Assembly (NCBI GenBank): GCA_030428885.1
Contig: JAUIEJ010000002.1
Location: 2,501 to 66,500 of the forward strand
Source: Gemmatimonadota bacterium
GTDB taxonomy: Bacteria; Gemmatimonadota; Gemmatimonadetes; Longimicrobiales; Gaopeijiaceae
Length of the DNA stretch: 64,000 nt
Reading direction: 5' to 3'
Below are positions 24,292-33,235 of this stretch, piece by piece (within the stretch, counting starts at the first letter, position 1; each line of letters begins with the position of its first letter). A program made the position numbers and the translations under genes. The notes beneath the pieces are model-generated. The model saw only the letters and a program-made list of their open reading frames with translations. It searched no databases and was not told where the DNA came from.

Positions 24292-25535
24292 GCCGACCCG
24301 ACGTCCGGAACACGGTCGAGGCCGTCTGGCGCATGGAGTCCGCGCGGATCATCGCCGGGCTCACGCGCCTGATCGGCGACGTCGGTCGGGCCGAGGACTT
24401 CGCCCAGGACGCGCTTCTGGCCGCGCTGGAGCAGTGGTCGGAGTCGGGCATCCCGGACAATCCGGGCGCCTGGCTCACGACCGTGGCCCGCCGAAAGGCC
24501 ATCGACCAGGTACGGCGCCGCGAACTCGCCGGCCGCAAGCACGACGAGCTGGCGGTGGAGCTCGAGGTGAGCGGCTCGGTGGAGGCCCCCGACGAACACC
24601 TCGGCGAGCCCATCGATGACGAGGTGCTGCGCCTGATCTTCATCTGCTGCCACCCCGTCCTGTCGGTCGAAGCACGGATGGCCCTCACGCTGCGGCTGGT
24701 GGGGGGCCTCTCGACCGACGAGGTGGCCCGGGCGTTCCTGGTCCCGACGGCCACCCTGGCGCAGCGGATCGTGCGGGCGAAGCGCACGCTCCGCGAGGCG
24801 AACGTGCCCTTCGAACTCCCGCCGGAGCGGGAGCTGCCGGAGCGTCTCGCCTCGGTGCTCGGGGTCGTCTACCTCATCTTCAACGAGGGGTACGCCGCAA
24901 CGGCGGGTCGCGACTGGATCCGGCCCGAGCTCTGCCTGGACGCGCTGCGGCTGGGGCGGGTGCTGGCGGGGCTGGCCCCGGACGAGCCCGAGGTGCACGG
25001 CCTGGTGGCGCTCATGGAGCTCCAGGCCTCCCGCTTCGCCGCGCGGGTCGGGGCCCACGGCGAAGCCATCCTACTCATGGCGCAGGACCGGTCCCGCTGG
25101 GACCACCTCCATATCCAGCGCGGCCTGGCCGCCCTCGACCTCGCCCAGCGACAGGGCGGCGCCCTCGGCCCCTACGCCCTCCAGGCCGCCATCGCGGCCC
25201 GCCACGCCCGAGCCGCCACCCCGGACGACACCGACTGGCCCGCCATCGCCGCCCTCTACGACGCCCTCGCCCAACTCATGCCGTCGCCCGTGGTGGAGCT
25301 CAACCGGGCGGTGGCGGTGGGTCGAGCCTTCGGCGCGGAGGCGGGACTCGAGCTGGTCGACGCCCTGGCCGGCGAGAAGGCCCTGGAGGGCTACCACCTG
25401 CTCCCGGCCGTGCGCGGCGACCTGCTGGAGCGGCTGGGCCGAACCCAGGAGGCCCGGCGCGAATTCGCCCGGGCGGCCTCCATGACCGACAACGAGCGGG
25501 AGCGGGAGACGCTGGTGAAGCGGGCGGGGGGCTGA
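24288..25535 (+). CDS. ECF42-type RNA polymerase sigma factor with C-terminal extension
   Basis: This is a 415-residue protein. The GTG at 24288 overlaps the previous stop (GTGA). Sigma region 2 runs about residues 10-75 (GLTRLIGDVGRAEDFAQDAL, WLTTVARRKAIDQVRRREL) and region 4 about 120-170 (ARMALTLRLVGGLSTDEVAR, LAQRIVRAKRTLREANV). A 230-residue helical C-terminal domain follows (VYLIFNEGYAATAGRDWIRP, ALYDALAQLMPSPVVELNRA), the DUF6596 part that defines this group. It probably directs transcription of its own DGPF operon. No anti-sigma gene is nearby, as is usual for ECF42. Confidence 0.93.
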   Translation: MSRPDVRNTVEAVWRMESARIIAGLTRLIGDVGRAEDFAQDALLAALEQWSESGIPDNPGAWLTTVARRKAIDQVRRRELAGRKHDELAVELEVSGSVEAPDEHLGEPIDDEVLRLIFICCHPVLSVEARMALTLRLVGGLSTDEVARAFLVPTATLAQRIVRAKRTLREANVPFELPPERELPERLASVLGVVYLIFNEGYAATAGRDWIRPELCLDALRLGRVLAGLAPDEPEVHGLVALMELQASRFAARVGAHGEAILLMAQDRSRWDHLHIQRGLAALDLAQRQGGALGPYALQAAIAARHARAATPDDTDWPAIAALYDALAQLMPSPVVELNRAVAVGRAFGAEAGLELVDALAGEKALEGYHLLPAVRGDLLERLGRTQEARREFARAASMTDNERERETLVKRAGG

Positions 25536-25550
25536 CGCCGCTCAGGCACC

Positions 25551-25728
25551 GGTCCCCAAGTTCCCCGAACTGCCCGCGCCCTCCGGAAGATGTCGGTTTG
25601 GGGGCGCCGGAGCGCCCCCAATCATCCACTCCACACCGTGGCCTGGACCGTTCGGTCAACTTGAGGCGGCCCGGTCGCACCAACCCACCCGAGGTCTCGG
25701 TCCCCGAGCACTTGGGGTGGGTTGAGGG
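25551..25728 (-). repeat. Dispersed ~180-bp hairpin repeat, reverse-oriented copy
   Basis: Read on the reverse strand, this intergenic piece aligns along its length with the tandem units at 41.6-41.9 kb. It has CCCTCAACC..., GGGTGG..., CTCAAGTTGACCG, a GTGGATGA lead-in, the core palindrome TTGGGGGCGC-TCCG-GCGCCCCCAA (25598-25621), CCGACATCTTCC and TTCGGGGAACTTGG. It sits between the sigma gene stop and the convergent hydrolase stop. The ends are set by where similarity stops. Confidence 0.85.
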
Positions 25729-25740
25729 CGTCGCTCGGCG

Positions 25741-26847
25741 TCAGTCCGACGGCGGAGGCGGCGCGGCCTGCTCATCGAGGGCCGCGTCGCCGTCTGCGGG
25801 GTGGAGTCGGGAGACGTCGCGCCACCAGGCCTCCTGGGGCTCCCGGGCTGCGGCCGGTTCCATCGGCTGCCCCAGGCGGGGCGTCCGCACGTCGGCGCCC
25901 CCCTCCTGCCCCCGGGCGACGAGCGTCTCGATGGGTTGGTCCCAGCGATGGGTCGCCAGGTCGAAGGTTCCCCAGTGGATGGGCAGCAACGGGCCGCCCC
26001 CCAGGGCCGCGAGAGCCGAGAGGGCGTTCACGGGTCCCAGGTGGACGTTGGCCCAGGCCGGGTGATAGGCGCCGATCTCCAGCAGCACGAGATCGAACCC
26101 GGGAAACTCCCGCCCGATGTCGGCGAATCCCGTCATCAGCCCCGAGTCCCCTCCGAAGTAGATCCGGCCCGAGTCCCCCGCGATGACGAACGACGACCAG
26201 AGGGTCTGATTCCGGGTCGTCGGGGAACGCCCCGAGAAATGCTGCGCCGGCGTCGCCGTGATCTCGATGTCGTCGCCGCACACGGCGGCCGTCTCCCACC
26301 AGTCCAACTCGGTGATGCGGTCGTGAGCCACACCCCACGCCTCGAGGTGGGCACCGACGCCGAGGGACGTGACGAACGGGACCGGCGTTTCGGCCAGCGT
26401 CCGGATCGTCGGGTAGTCCAGGTGGTCGTAGTGGTCGTGGGACACCACCACGAGGTCGATGGGGGGGAGGTCGGCGAGGGGGATCGGCACCGGCTGGAAC
26501 CGCTTCGGACCGATCCGGCCGCTGGGCGACGCCCGGGGCCCCCACACCGGGTCGGTGAGAATCCGACGTCCGCCGATCTCCAGGAGCGTGGTGGAGTGAC
26601 CGAGCCAGGTAGCGCGAAGGCCGCTCTCGGGGGGCCGCGCCCAGGTGGGCCCGGGGTTCGCCGAGGGGAGCGGCGCCAGGGGGGACCGGCGCTGACTCGG
26701 ACACAGGAACTCGGCCAGGGGCATGGATTCCCGTGGATGATCCAGGGAGCGGATGGACCGGTTCGCGAACGACCCGCCGTCCCACTGGGGAGATTGGCGC
26801 ATCCGCTCCAGGCGTTCCCCCTTCGCTCGACGACCGAGGGCTTTCAC
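25741..26847 (-). CDS. Metallo-beta-lactamase-fold hydrolase, NAPE-PLD-like
   Basis: This is a 368-residue protein. The motif VVVSHDHYDHLDYPTIRTL carries the HxHxDH zinc box. Upstream ATWLGHSTTLLEIGGRRILT and downstream TPAQHFSGRS, FGGDSGLM and LPIHWGTFDLA are as in NAPE-phospholipase D / UlaG-like hydrolases. It probably hydrolyses a phosphodiester or lactone; the substrate is not readable. There is no signal peptide, though a Pro-rich N-terminus of 70 residues precedes the fold. It overlaps the upstream propeller gene by 4 bp (ATGA). Confidence 0.9.
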   Translation of the reverse strand: MKALGRRAKGERLERMRQSPQWDGGSFANRSIRSLDHPRESMPLAEFLCPSQRRSPLAPLPSANPGPTWARPPESGLRATWLGHSTTLLEIGGRRILTDPVWGPRASPSGRIGPKRFQPVPIPLADLPPIDLVVVSHDHYDHLDYPTIRTLAETPVPFVTSLGVGAHLEAWGVAHDRITELDWWETAAVCGDDIEITATPAQHFSGRSPTTRNQTLWSSFVIAGDSGRIYFGGDSGLMTGFADIGREFPGFDLVLLEIGAYHPAWANVHLGPVNALSALAALGGGPLLPIHWGTFDLATHRWDQPIETLVARGQEGGADVRTPRLGQPMEPAAAREPQEAWWRDVSRLHPADGDAALDEQAAPPPPSD

Positions 26848-28112
26848 CGGGCCGTCCGTGGTCGGGCCGCGCCCTCGGGCGGGACCAGACCGTACTTCAC
26901 CACGTACCGCACATCGAGGTCGTCCCGCTCCACGGTATACAACGCATCACCGGTGAACTGCTCCGGATCGACCCGGGGTCCCAGGACGATGCGACCCTCG
27001 ATCCGACCCTCCGCATCGAGCACGTCCCAGGTGGTGGAATCGGCGCGGGCGCGCATGAACGGATCGGGATCGAGGTCCCGGCGCTCCAGCAGAATCGACC
27101 CGTTTGCGGCAACGAGCAGCCGCCCTGGAATCGGCCGGGCCGGGGCCGGACCCAGCGCCCCCGCCGATTGAATCACGCCGTCGCGGAGCGGTCGGAACTG
27201 GGCTCCGGCGCTGTCGTAGTACGCCGTCATCCGGTCCACCGCCTCGTCCGTCGCTTCGGGTCCGAGCGGCGGGGGCGTGACGCCGCCCCGGACCCGTCGC
27301 GCCAAGGTGCCGTCGGGGGAGTGGATCGCCACGTCGTACGTGAGCCCGTCGGTGACGAAGATCTCGCCGTTCTCCCGCACCGCCGCCCTGGGTTCGGGGG
27401 CGAGGTACTGGGGCCAGGAGCGGAACAGGTCGTCGAAGTACCAGCGCCGCCCCGCCGGAATCTCGATGAGGGGCGCCCCCGGCGCGCCCGTCTCCACGTT
27501 CACGGGCCGGACCCGGAACGTGTCCTGCCGGATCCGGTCCGTCTCCCCGCTCGGCCGAGTCGACTCCGAGCGCCCCACGACCCAGCCGTCCGCGCCGGGC
27601 CCCAGGGTCGGAACGATCTCGTTGCCCGCGGCCTTCTGCTCGGTAGTGTGGAGGTGCCGCCGGTCGGTGGTGAAGAGATGGAGCCTGAATCGGTCGAGGA
27701 GCAGGATCGTGTCCCGCCCCGTGGCCATCCGCAGGATTTCGTTCGGGAATTCGCCGGGGCCGTCCCCAGGCCGTCCGAACCGTCCGAGCCACACTCCGCC
27801 GGCATCGAAGACGTGCACGGTGCGAGCCGCCAGGTCGGCGACGAACACAGTGCCCTCCCCATCCACTCCCACGTCGAGCATCCCGACGAACGCCTCCTCC
27901 AGCGGGCCGTCCACCGTCCCGATGCGAACGTCCTCCCGGAGCACACGTCGGGGTGCGTCTCGGATCGCGTCGGCGGAGTTCGAGGCGATGGGTACGCCGC
28001 CCGAGTCGACGAGGGCGAACGCGGGCGTCCCCTCCCGGTTCGTATCGGCACACCCCGCCCCACACAGGCAAACCAGAAGCATCGCCAGGGGGGGTCTCAT
28101 CATCGCCTTCAT
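26844..28112 (-). CDS. Secreted lipoprotein, six-bladed beta-propeller type
   Basis: This 422-residue protein has a lipoprotein signal with LCGAGCAD near residue 20 (alternative start one or two codons downstream, MMRPP). The mature part repeats propeller-like strands: GVDGEGTVFVADLAARTVHV with FDAGGVWLGRFGRPGDGPGE is the NHL/6-bladed hallmark, and ENGEIFVTDGLTYDVAIHSP is another blade. Proteins of this form are abundant in the group and of unknown ligand. It sits in an overlapping leftward cluster with a membrane protein, a peptidase and a hydrolase. Confidence 0.82.
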   Translation of the reverse strand: MKAMMRPPLAMLLVCLCGAGCADTNREGTPAFALVDSGGVPIASNSADAIRDAPRRVLREDVRIGTVDGPLEEAFVGMLDVGVDGEGTVFVADLAARTVHVFDAGGVWLGRFGRPGDGPGEFPNEILRMATGRDTILLLDRFRLHLFTTDRRHLHTTEQKAAGNEIVPTLGPGADGWVVGRSESTRPSGETDRIRQDTFRVRPVNVETGAPGAPLIEIPAGRRWYFDDLFRSWPQYLAPEPRAAVRENGEIFVTDGLTYDVAIHSPDGTLARRVRGGVTPPPLGPEATDEAVDRMTAYYDSAGAQFRPLRDGVIQSAGALGPAPARPIPGRLLVAANGSILLERRDLDPDPFMRARADSTTWDVLDAEGRIEGRIVLGPRVDPEQFTGDALYTVERDDLDVRYVVKYGLVPPEGAARPRTAR

Positions 28113-28741
28113 CGCACCGACTCCGCCTCGATCATGGCGATGATCTCGTCGATGGGCTCGATCAGCGCCTCGAGCTGATCATTCTGACCGGCGACCGATT
28201 CGACGTAGACCCGCACCGCCATCGCCTGCCCCGGGGTGAGGGCGCCGTCCGCCGGTAGGTCGAGCAGGTAGGATAGGAGAGCGTTTCGCTGAGCATCGTA
28301 CGCCCGTGCCGTCAGGCTCGCCTCAGCGACCCGGTCTTCCCACCCCGCGAGGGCCCGACGGAGCTCCAGGTTCTCGATCAGGGTGAGCTGACCCCCGTCC
28401 ACCAGACTCCGGAGCGCACCGGTGCGGGGGTCGTACCGGGCGTCCAACTGGGCGGTGACCAGCAAGGCCATGGCCGAGTCCGGTGATGCGGTCGTTGCGC
28501 CCCGCATGACGTCGCCCCAGGCACGACCGCTGCGCTGGGCCGCCCGGTTCGTCTCGATGTCGGCGAGCAGTGTGGCGCGGTTCTCCCGGAACTCCTCCAG
28601 CAGATCGACCAACGCTTCCCGCTCCCGGATCCGGTCCTGTCGCTGCGCCCACGCGGCATCGGCGGCCAGTGCCACGAGGACGCCCACGACGATGACCACG
28701 AAACCGGCAGCCGCCTCTCGGAGCTTCTTGCCGTCGACCAC
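28109..28741 (-). CDS. Single-pass membrane protein, DUF6090-like
   Basis: This is a 210-residue protein. The start is GTG 28741, just after the upstream stop at 28744-28746; the longer frame is shadow. After KKLREAAAGF comes one membrane helix (VVIVVGVLVALAADAAWAQ), then RQDRIREREALVDLLEEFRE and helical repeats, the arrangement of DUF6090 proteins. No catalytic residues are seen. The 4-bp overlap with the next gene suggests a shared membrane-associated task, but none is known. Confidence 0.78.
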   Translation of the reverse strand: MVDGKKLREAAAGFVVIVVGVLVALAADAAWAQRQDRIREREALVDLLEEFRENRATLLADIETNRAAQRSGRAWGDVMRGATTASPDSAMALLVTAQLDARYDPRTGALRSLVDGGQLTLIENLELRRALAGWEDRVAEASLTARAYDAQRNALLSYLLDLPADGALTPGQAMAVRVYVESVAGQNDQLEALIEPIDEIIAMIEAESVR

Positions 28742-28743
28742 GC

Positions 28744-29514
28744 TCAGTGCCCCCCCGGCTCGGTCGCCGGGATCCGGCCCATGGCCGCCAGGTCGAAGCG
28801 GATCTGAAGGGGCACGGCGTCGTCGGAGAACAACGCTCCGCGGAACGCTCCGATGTGGACGTGGGGATTGTACGAACTGCCGTTGTTGCCGATGCGCGCC
28901 ACCATCTGGCCCGCCTCCACCGCGTCTCCCTCCGCCACCTCGACCTCGCGCACGTGGATCAGGGCCACCTGAACGGGATCGGGGTCGGCGTCGTCGCCGC
29001 ACCGGAAGAGGATCGCACTGGAGCGGCCGGGACCGAACTCGCCCGGCGGGGTCGTCTCCGGGTTGATGCTCACGATCGTGACCCGTCCATCGCAGGGAGC
29101 GAGCAACGGCTCCCGCCACCCGTGCCAGTCCTCGTTCCGGCTCCCGTCGCCGGAGTAGAGGGAGTTCAGGTTCCCCGCCGGCCCACCGGTCCGCCGCACC
29201 ACCACGCAGTCGGCCCCCAGCGCATCGGGCACGTGGTCTTCGGCGCCGAGGGCGTGCTCGGAGCACTGGAACCGTGCCGCCACCGGCGGATGCACGAGGG
29301 CCGCTTCGATCTCACTCGACTGGGCCGAACCGGGTCCGGCGCCGAGGAGGAGTCCCAGGAACAGCAGCGCCGACTCGGTGAGCCGCCGCGACGAGACCGA
29401 GCCCGGCGGCGCGATCTCCCGCCGATGCGCCCCCTTCGCCAGAGACGTCATGGCGGCCCACGAAATACCCGTCCCCACGATTCCCCTGAGGCGCCTGAAC
29501 AGGTTGTTGAACAC
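28744..29514 (-). CDS. Secreted M23-type (LytM) peptidase-like protein
   Basis: About 256 residues from the GTG at 29514, which follows GGAGAGAACC; an ATG at 29451 is equally possible. A hydrophobic segment ending GPGSAQS looks like a signal peptide. The catalytic part has EDWHGWREPLLAPCDGRVTI, VEVAEGDAVEAGQMVARIGN and NPHVHIGAFRG, the HxH zinc box of M23 peptidases. The usual first zinc ligand motif (HxG.D) is not clear, so it may bind without cutting peptidoglycan. It is first in a four-gene leftward cluster. Confidence 0.75.
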   Translation of the reverse strand: MFNNLFRRLRGIVGTGISWAAMTSLAKGAHRREIAPPGSVSSRRLTESALLFLGLLLGAGPGSAQSSEIEAALVHPPVAARFQCSEHALGAEDHVPDALGADCVVVRRTGGPAGNLNSLYSGDGSRNEDWHGWREPLLAPCDGRVTIVSINPETTPPGEFGPGRSSAILFRCGDDADPDPVQVALIHVREVEVAEGDAVEAGQMVARIGNNGSSYNPHVHIGAFRGALFSDDAVPLQIRFDLAAMGRIPATEPGGH

Positions 29515-29753
29515 GGTTCTCTCCGGGTCCGGGAAGGCTCGAAGCATGGTACCGGCCACGACCGGTCAACCGCCAGTAGCTCCGAATCCTACCCCGACGC
29601 GCCGGGTGTCCACGCGCTCACCGCGTCAACCACGCCGGGTCGGTGCCGGACTGATTCGGTCCGTTCCCGTTCGTGATCCGAAACCGGACCACGTACTCGC
29701 CTGCATGGTCTCTCCCGTCGGTGGTCGTTGCGATGCCTACGGACGCCCTGGGT

Positions 29754-31115
29754 TCATCCCGCGCCGGGGCCGGCCCGGAGGACCGCCTGGAAGAAGTCGC
29801 CGTTCCAGCACCACACGTTGCCGGCGTCGGTGACGGCGCATCCGCCCAGGCCGAACGAGGCCACGTCCATGGGAGTCTCGCCGGCGAAGGTCAGGAGGGG
29901 CAGCGGGAACGCCCAGGCGTTGGAGCAGTCGTATCCGCCGGCCACGGAACGGCAGTGGAAGCCCCCCTGGAAGAAGACGTCGTCCAGGGCCGTGGTGGAG
30001 TACATGCGAAGCCCCATCTGGGCCGTGGGTTGGAGCACGTCCAGCACCTCCTGGGGCACGTTGCCCGTGAGGTCGGGCCAGCAGAAGACCTGGGACTCCA
30101 ACTGGGCGCAGGCCGCCGTGGCGACCCGGGCGGGGCCCGGGAGAGGCACCTCCATCGGCGTAGCTCCCGAATAGGCCAGCCAACTATCGCCGTCGTCGGG
30201 GCTCGCTCCCCACACGAAGACCCGACCGTCGTCCGTGCGGCCCGCCACCGCCTGACTGCCGGCCCAGTGGTCCTTGATTTCGAGGTGGGCGAACCGGGCC
30301 TCGGTATCCACGGGCACGGGGACGGCCGACGAGCCCGAGCGCTCTCCGTTGCCCAACTGGCCCCGGAACGCCGATCCCCAGCACCACGCCCGGCCCGAAC
30401 CCGCCTCGATGCCGCAGGAGAAGCTGGTCCCGGCGGTGATGCGACTGAAGCGCAGCCCACCGGCTACCGGGGTGGGGAGGGCCAGGAACGGCGCCTCGGT
30501 GCTGGACAGTCCGGCGCCGAGGCGGCCCCCGGCGTTCAGGCCCCAGCAGTACCCCACCCCCGACTCGCCCACGCCGCACATGTGGAGGGAGCCCGCCGCC
30601 AGGTCCACCAGGGGCTCGGGGGCCCGGGCCCGGATGGGGGTCGCCGTGCGGCCCGTGGAGCCCGTGCCCAGTTCGCCTGCCTCGCCGAGCCCCCAGCAAT
30701 ACGGGTTGCCGTTGTCGTTGAGGGCGCAGATGACCGCATTACCCACGGCCACTCGGCTGAAGCGGCCCGGATCGAACCGCCCCACCACCACCACCGTGTC
30801 GGCGGCGTCGGGGCGCACCTCCACCAGCACCGGGGGGCCGTCGAATCGGGCGTCGGCGTCGGTGTCCACCACGTGCACCGAGTAGAGGCCGGGGACGAGG
30901 CGGGTCGCCCTGGCTCCGCCGTCGGCGTCGGCCACCACGGTGAGGGTCCCCGACGGCCCCACGGCCTGGAACACCGTTCCGGGCACGGCCCACCCGTCGA
31001 GGTCGGTGCGGGCCACCAGGGTGCCGCTGTCCACGACTCCAGTGGGCTCCACGTCCCGACCACAGGCCCCCAGAGACAGCAGCAGGACCGTCATCACCGA
31101 CGCAACACGTGTCAT
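29754..31115 (-). CDS. Lipoprotein with RCC1-type beta-propeller repeats
   Basis: This is a 453-residue protein. The ATG at 31115 has GGAGGG four bases upstream, overlaps the DUF971 stop (ATGA) and starts a lipoprotein signal (MTRVASVMTVLLLSLGACG). An N-terminal beta domain (residues 25-120) precedes RCC1-like repeats with the recurring pattern C(A/G)...G.YCWG...GLG.G: VICALNDNGNPYCWGLGEAG, MCGVGESGVGYCWGLNAGGR, CGIEAGSGRAWCWGSAFRGQ. Paired Cys may form disulfides within blades. It is outer-surface or periplasmic; the binding partner is unknown. The 197 bases between this gene and the ATG at 29559 hold no clear gene. Confidence 0.85.
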   Translation of the reverse strand: MTRVASVMTVLLLSLGACGRDVEPTGVVDSGTLVARTDLDGWAVPGTVFQAVGPSGTLTVVADADGGARATRLVPGLYSVHVVDTDADARFDGPPVLVEVRPDAADTVVVVGRFDPGRFSRVAVGNAVICALNDNGNPYCWGLGEAGELGTGSTGRTATPIRARAPEPLVDLAAGSLHMCGVGESGVGYCWGLNAGGRLGAGLSSTEAPFLALPTPVAGGLRFSRITAGTSFSCGIEAGSGRAWCWGSAFRGQLGNGERSGSSAVPVPVDTEARFAHLEIKDHWAGSQAVAGRTDDGRVFVWGASPDDGDSWLAYSGATPMEVPLPGPARVATAACAQLESQVFCWPDLTGNVPQEVLDVLQPTAQMGLRMYSTTALDDVFFQGGFHCRSVAGGYDCSNAWAFPLPLLTFAGETPMDVASFGLGGCAVTDAGNVWCWNGDFFQAVLRAGPGAG

Positions 31116-31429
31116 TCCGCCCTCCCGGAGTCCCATAGCTCACGGAGAAAGTCGAAGGGATAGATGCCGGTGCCGTGCCCGTCGCTCCACTCGAAGCGCA
31201 GCGCGTAGCGGCCCACGTACTCGATGGCCCGGGGGTAGACGCCGTCCGGAACCCGGCCGGGATCCAGGAGGGGCCGGCCCGTCATTTCATCGACGCACCC
31301 GGCGCAGGGGCAGGCGAGGCGCAAGGCCCTCGGAGCGTACGTGGAAACGGTGCCGTCGCGCCACTCGATGGCCAGGCGGGTGCCGTCGTCCGTGGGCCGG
31401 ACGTCGGCGGGACGAAGCCCCGGGGTCAC
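31112..31429 (-). CDS. DUF971 domain protein (GBBH-like)
   Basis: This 105-residue protein starts at GTG 31429, overlapping the rdgB stop (GTGA). It has the DUF971 pattern: GTRLAIEWRDGTVSTYAPRA, LRLACPCAGCVDEMTGRPLL with the CxCxxC cysteines, VGRYALRFEWSDGHGTGIYP and FDFLRELW at the end. The domain also forms the N-terminus of gamma-butyrobetaine hydroxylase and is linked to Fe-S/Mrp proteins. Its stand-alone role is not established. It overlaps the RCC1-type gene by 4 bp. Confidence 0.9.
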   Translation of the reverse strand: MTPGLRPADVRPTDDGTRLAIEWRDGTVSTYAPRALRLACPCAGCVDEMTGRPLLDPGRVPDGVYPRAIEYVGRYALRFEWSDGHGTGIYPFDFLRELWDSGRAE

Positions 31430-32049
31430 GCTCCGGCCCGGGACCGGAGGTGATGGGCCAGGGCCCGGAAGGCCCGCCCCCGGTGGCTGCGAGCGTGCTT
31501 CTCCCGCGCCGGGACCTGGGCGAAGGTGTGCCCGAGGTCGGGAATGAAGAAGAGGGGATCGTAGCCGAAGCCTCCCCCGCCCCGCTCCTGGTCGAGGATG
31601 CGACCCTCGCACTCCCCCCGGACGAGATGGGCCGGGCCGGGGCCGTCCACCAGGGCCACGGCGCAGACGTACCGGGCGGTGCGGCGGGGTTCGGGAACCC
31701 CCGAGAGCAGCTCCACCAGGTGCCGGTTGTTGGCCCGGTCCCGCGCCAGACCCTCCAGGTCGCCCGGGGCGAACCGCTTGGACCGCACGCCGGGGCGACC
31801 GTCCAGGGCGTCCACCGCCAGACCCGAATCGTCGGACACCGTGGGCAGGCCGGTGCGCTCGTGGAAGTAGCGGGCCTTGGACTCGGCGTTGGCCTCGAAG
31901 GTGTCGTAGGGCTCCAGATCGTCTTCCTCGGGCGAGGCGGCCACCCCCACGTCGTCGAGGCCCACCAGCTCCAGGTCGGGCACGTCGGAGAGAATCGCCC
32001 GGATCTCCTCGAGCTTGTGGGCGCTCCGGGTGGCCACGAGGAGCCGCAT
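31426..32049 (-). CDS. rdgB: Non-canonical purine NTP pyrophosphatase (RdgB/HAM1)
   Basis: This is a 207-residue protein. The ATG at 32049 shares one base with the rph stop (TGATG). It starts [20 protein letters not shown], with the nucleotide-binding TxNxxK motif varied to TRSAHK. PTVSDDSGLAVDALDGRPGV, GECEGRIL, GGGGFGYDPLFFIPDLGHTF and REKHARSHRGRAFRAL complete the family. It cleaves ITP, XTP and dITP to monophosphates to keep them out of nucleic acids. It is co-transcribed with rph, a common pairing. Confidence 0.95.
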   Translation of the reverse strand: MRLLVATRSAHKLEEIRAILSDVPDLELVGLDDVGVAASPEEDDLEPYDTFEANAESKARYFHERTGLPTVSDDSGLAVDALDGRPGVRSKRFAPGDLEGLARDRANNRHLVELLSGVPEPRRTARYVCAVALVDGPGPAHLVRGECEGRILDQERGGGGFGYDPLFFIPDLGHTFAQVPAREKHARSHRGRAFRALAHHLRSRAGA

Positions 32050-32759
32050 CAGATGCGTTCCAGCACCAACCGCTGGACCTCGAGGAGGCGATGGATCCCC
32101 TCCAGGGCCAGATCCAGGAGGCCGTCGTGCTCCTGGCGGGTGAAGGGATGCCCCTCGGCGGTGCCCTGGACCTCCACGAGCCGCCCCGAGGAGGTGGCCA
32201 CCACGTTCATGTCGACCTGGGCGTCCCGGTCCAGGGGATAATCGAGGTCGAGGCGGAGCCCACCGTCGACGATCCCCACGCTCACTGCCGCCACCCCCTC
32301 CCGCACCGGCGTGTCGTCCAGGAGTCCCCGGGACACCAGGGTGCGGCAGGCGAGTTCCAGGGCCACGTAGGCGCCGGTGATGGACGCCGTGCGGGTGCCG
32401 CCGTCGGCCTGGAGTACGTCGCAGTCCAGGGTGATGGTGCGAGGGCCCAGCGCCGCCAGATCGGTCACCGATCGGAGCGAGCGCCCGATGAGGCGCTGGA
32501 TCTCCTGGGTCCGCCCGCCGGCACCGTTCCGCTCCCGGCCGCGACGGCTGTGGGTCGAGCGGGGCAGCATGCCGTACTCGGCCGTGACCCATCCCTTTCC
32601 CGAACCCTCCCGCCAGGCCGGCACCGACTCGTCGATGGAGGCGGTGCAGAGCACCCGGGTGTTGCCCGTGGCGATGAGGCACGACCCCTCGGCGTAGGGC
32701 GCCCACCCCGGCTCCAGGGTGAGGGGGCGCAGGACGTCGGGAGAGCGGTCTTCGGTCAC
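32049..32759 (-). CDS. rph: Ribonuclease PH
   Basis: This 236-residue protein starts at GTG 32759, overlapping the rfaE2 stop. Signatures: [73 protein letters not shown] and [20 protein letters not shown]. It is a phosphorolytic 3'-5' exoribonuclease that trims tRNA 3' ends. Active-site arginines and the DxxxxDGG block are present, so the enzyme should be active. It is in operon with rdgB. Confidence 0.96.
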   Translation of the reverse strand: MTEDRSPDVLRPLTLEPGWAPYAEGSCLIATGNTRVLCTASIDESVPAWREGSGKGWVTAEYGMLPRSTHSRRGRERNGAGGRTQEIQRLIGRSLRSVTDLAALGPRTITLDCDVLQADGGTRTASITGAYVALELACRTLVSRGLLDDTPVREGVAAVSVGIVDGGLRLDLDYPLDRDAQVDMNVVATSSGRLVEVQGTAEGHPFTRQEHDGLLDLALEGIHRLLEVQRLVLERI

Positions 32760-33235
32760 GAGGCCTCCGGGAGGGACTGGATTCGGCGCACGAGGTCGGA
32801 GGTGGAATACCCGGGAAGGAACGGAATGACCCGCACCCGCCCCCCGTCGGCTTCTACCGTGTCGCGCCCCACGATGCGGTCGGGCGTGTAGTCGCCGCCC
32901 TTCGCCAGGACGTCGGGGCGCAGGGCCGCGATGAGTTCGGCGGGGGTGTCTTCATCGAACAGCGTGACGGCGTCCACGGCCCCCAGGCCCGCCAGGACCC
33001 GGGCCCGATCGAGCTCGGGCACCAGGGGTCGGGTGGGCCCCTTGAGGCGCCGCACCGAGGCGTCGGTGTTGACGCCCACCACCAGGGCGTCGCCCAGGCT
33101 GCGGGCTTCCTCGAGGTAGGCCACGTGGCCGGGGTGGAGGAGGTCGAAGCAGCCGTTGGTGAACACGACCGTCCCCTCCCGGGGCCGCCCGTAGCGCGCC
33201 ACGAGCTGGTCCCGGGAGAGGAGCTTGGGGGTCAT
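32756..33235 (-). CDS. rfaE2: D-glycero-beta-D-manno-heptose 1-phosphate adenylyltransferase
   Basis: This is a 159-residue protein. The ATG at 33235 overlaps the antiporter stop (ATGA). It is the stand-alone cytidylyltransferase-fold half of Hld[21 protein letters not shown] with Hx[42 protein letters not shown] and [11 protein letters not shown]. It makes ADP-heptose for the LPS inner core. A separate kinase that could supply the other HldE half is at 51800-52816, so the pathway is split here. Confidence 0.93.
   Translation of the reverse strand: MTPKLLSRDQLVARYGRPREGTVVFTNGCFDLLHPGHVAYLEEARSLGDALVVGVNTDASVRRLKGPTRPLVPELDRARVLAGLGAVDAVTLFDEDTPAELIAALRPDVLAKGGDYTPDRIVGRDTVEADGGRVRVIPFLPGYSTSDLVRRIQSLPEAS

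Noticed and set aside
29560-29753. A stop-bounded reverse frame containing GEYVVRFRITNGNG
   Set aside because: It looks weakly protein-like but has no start, ribosome-binding site or recognised family; too short to support.
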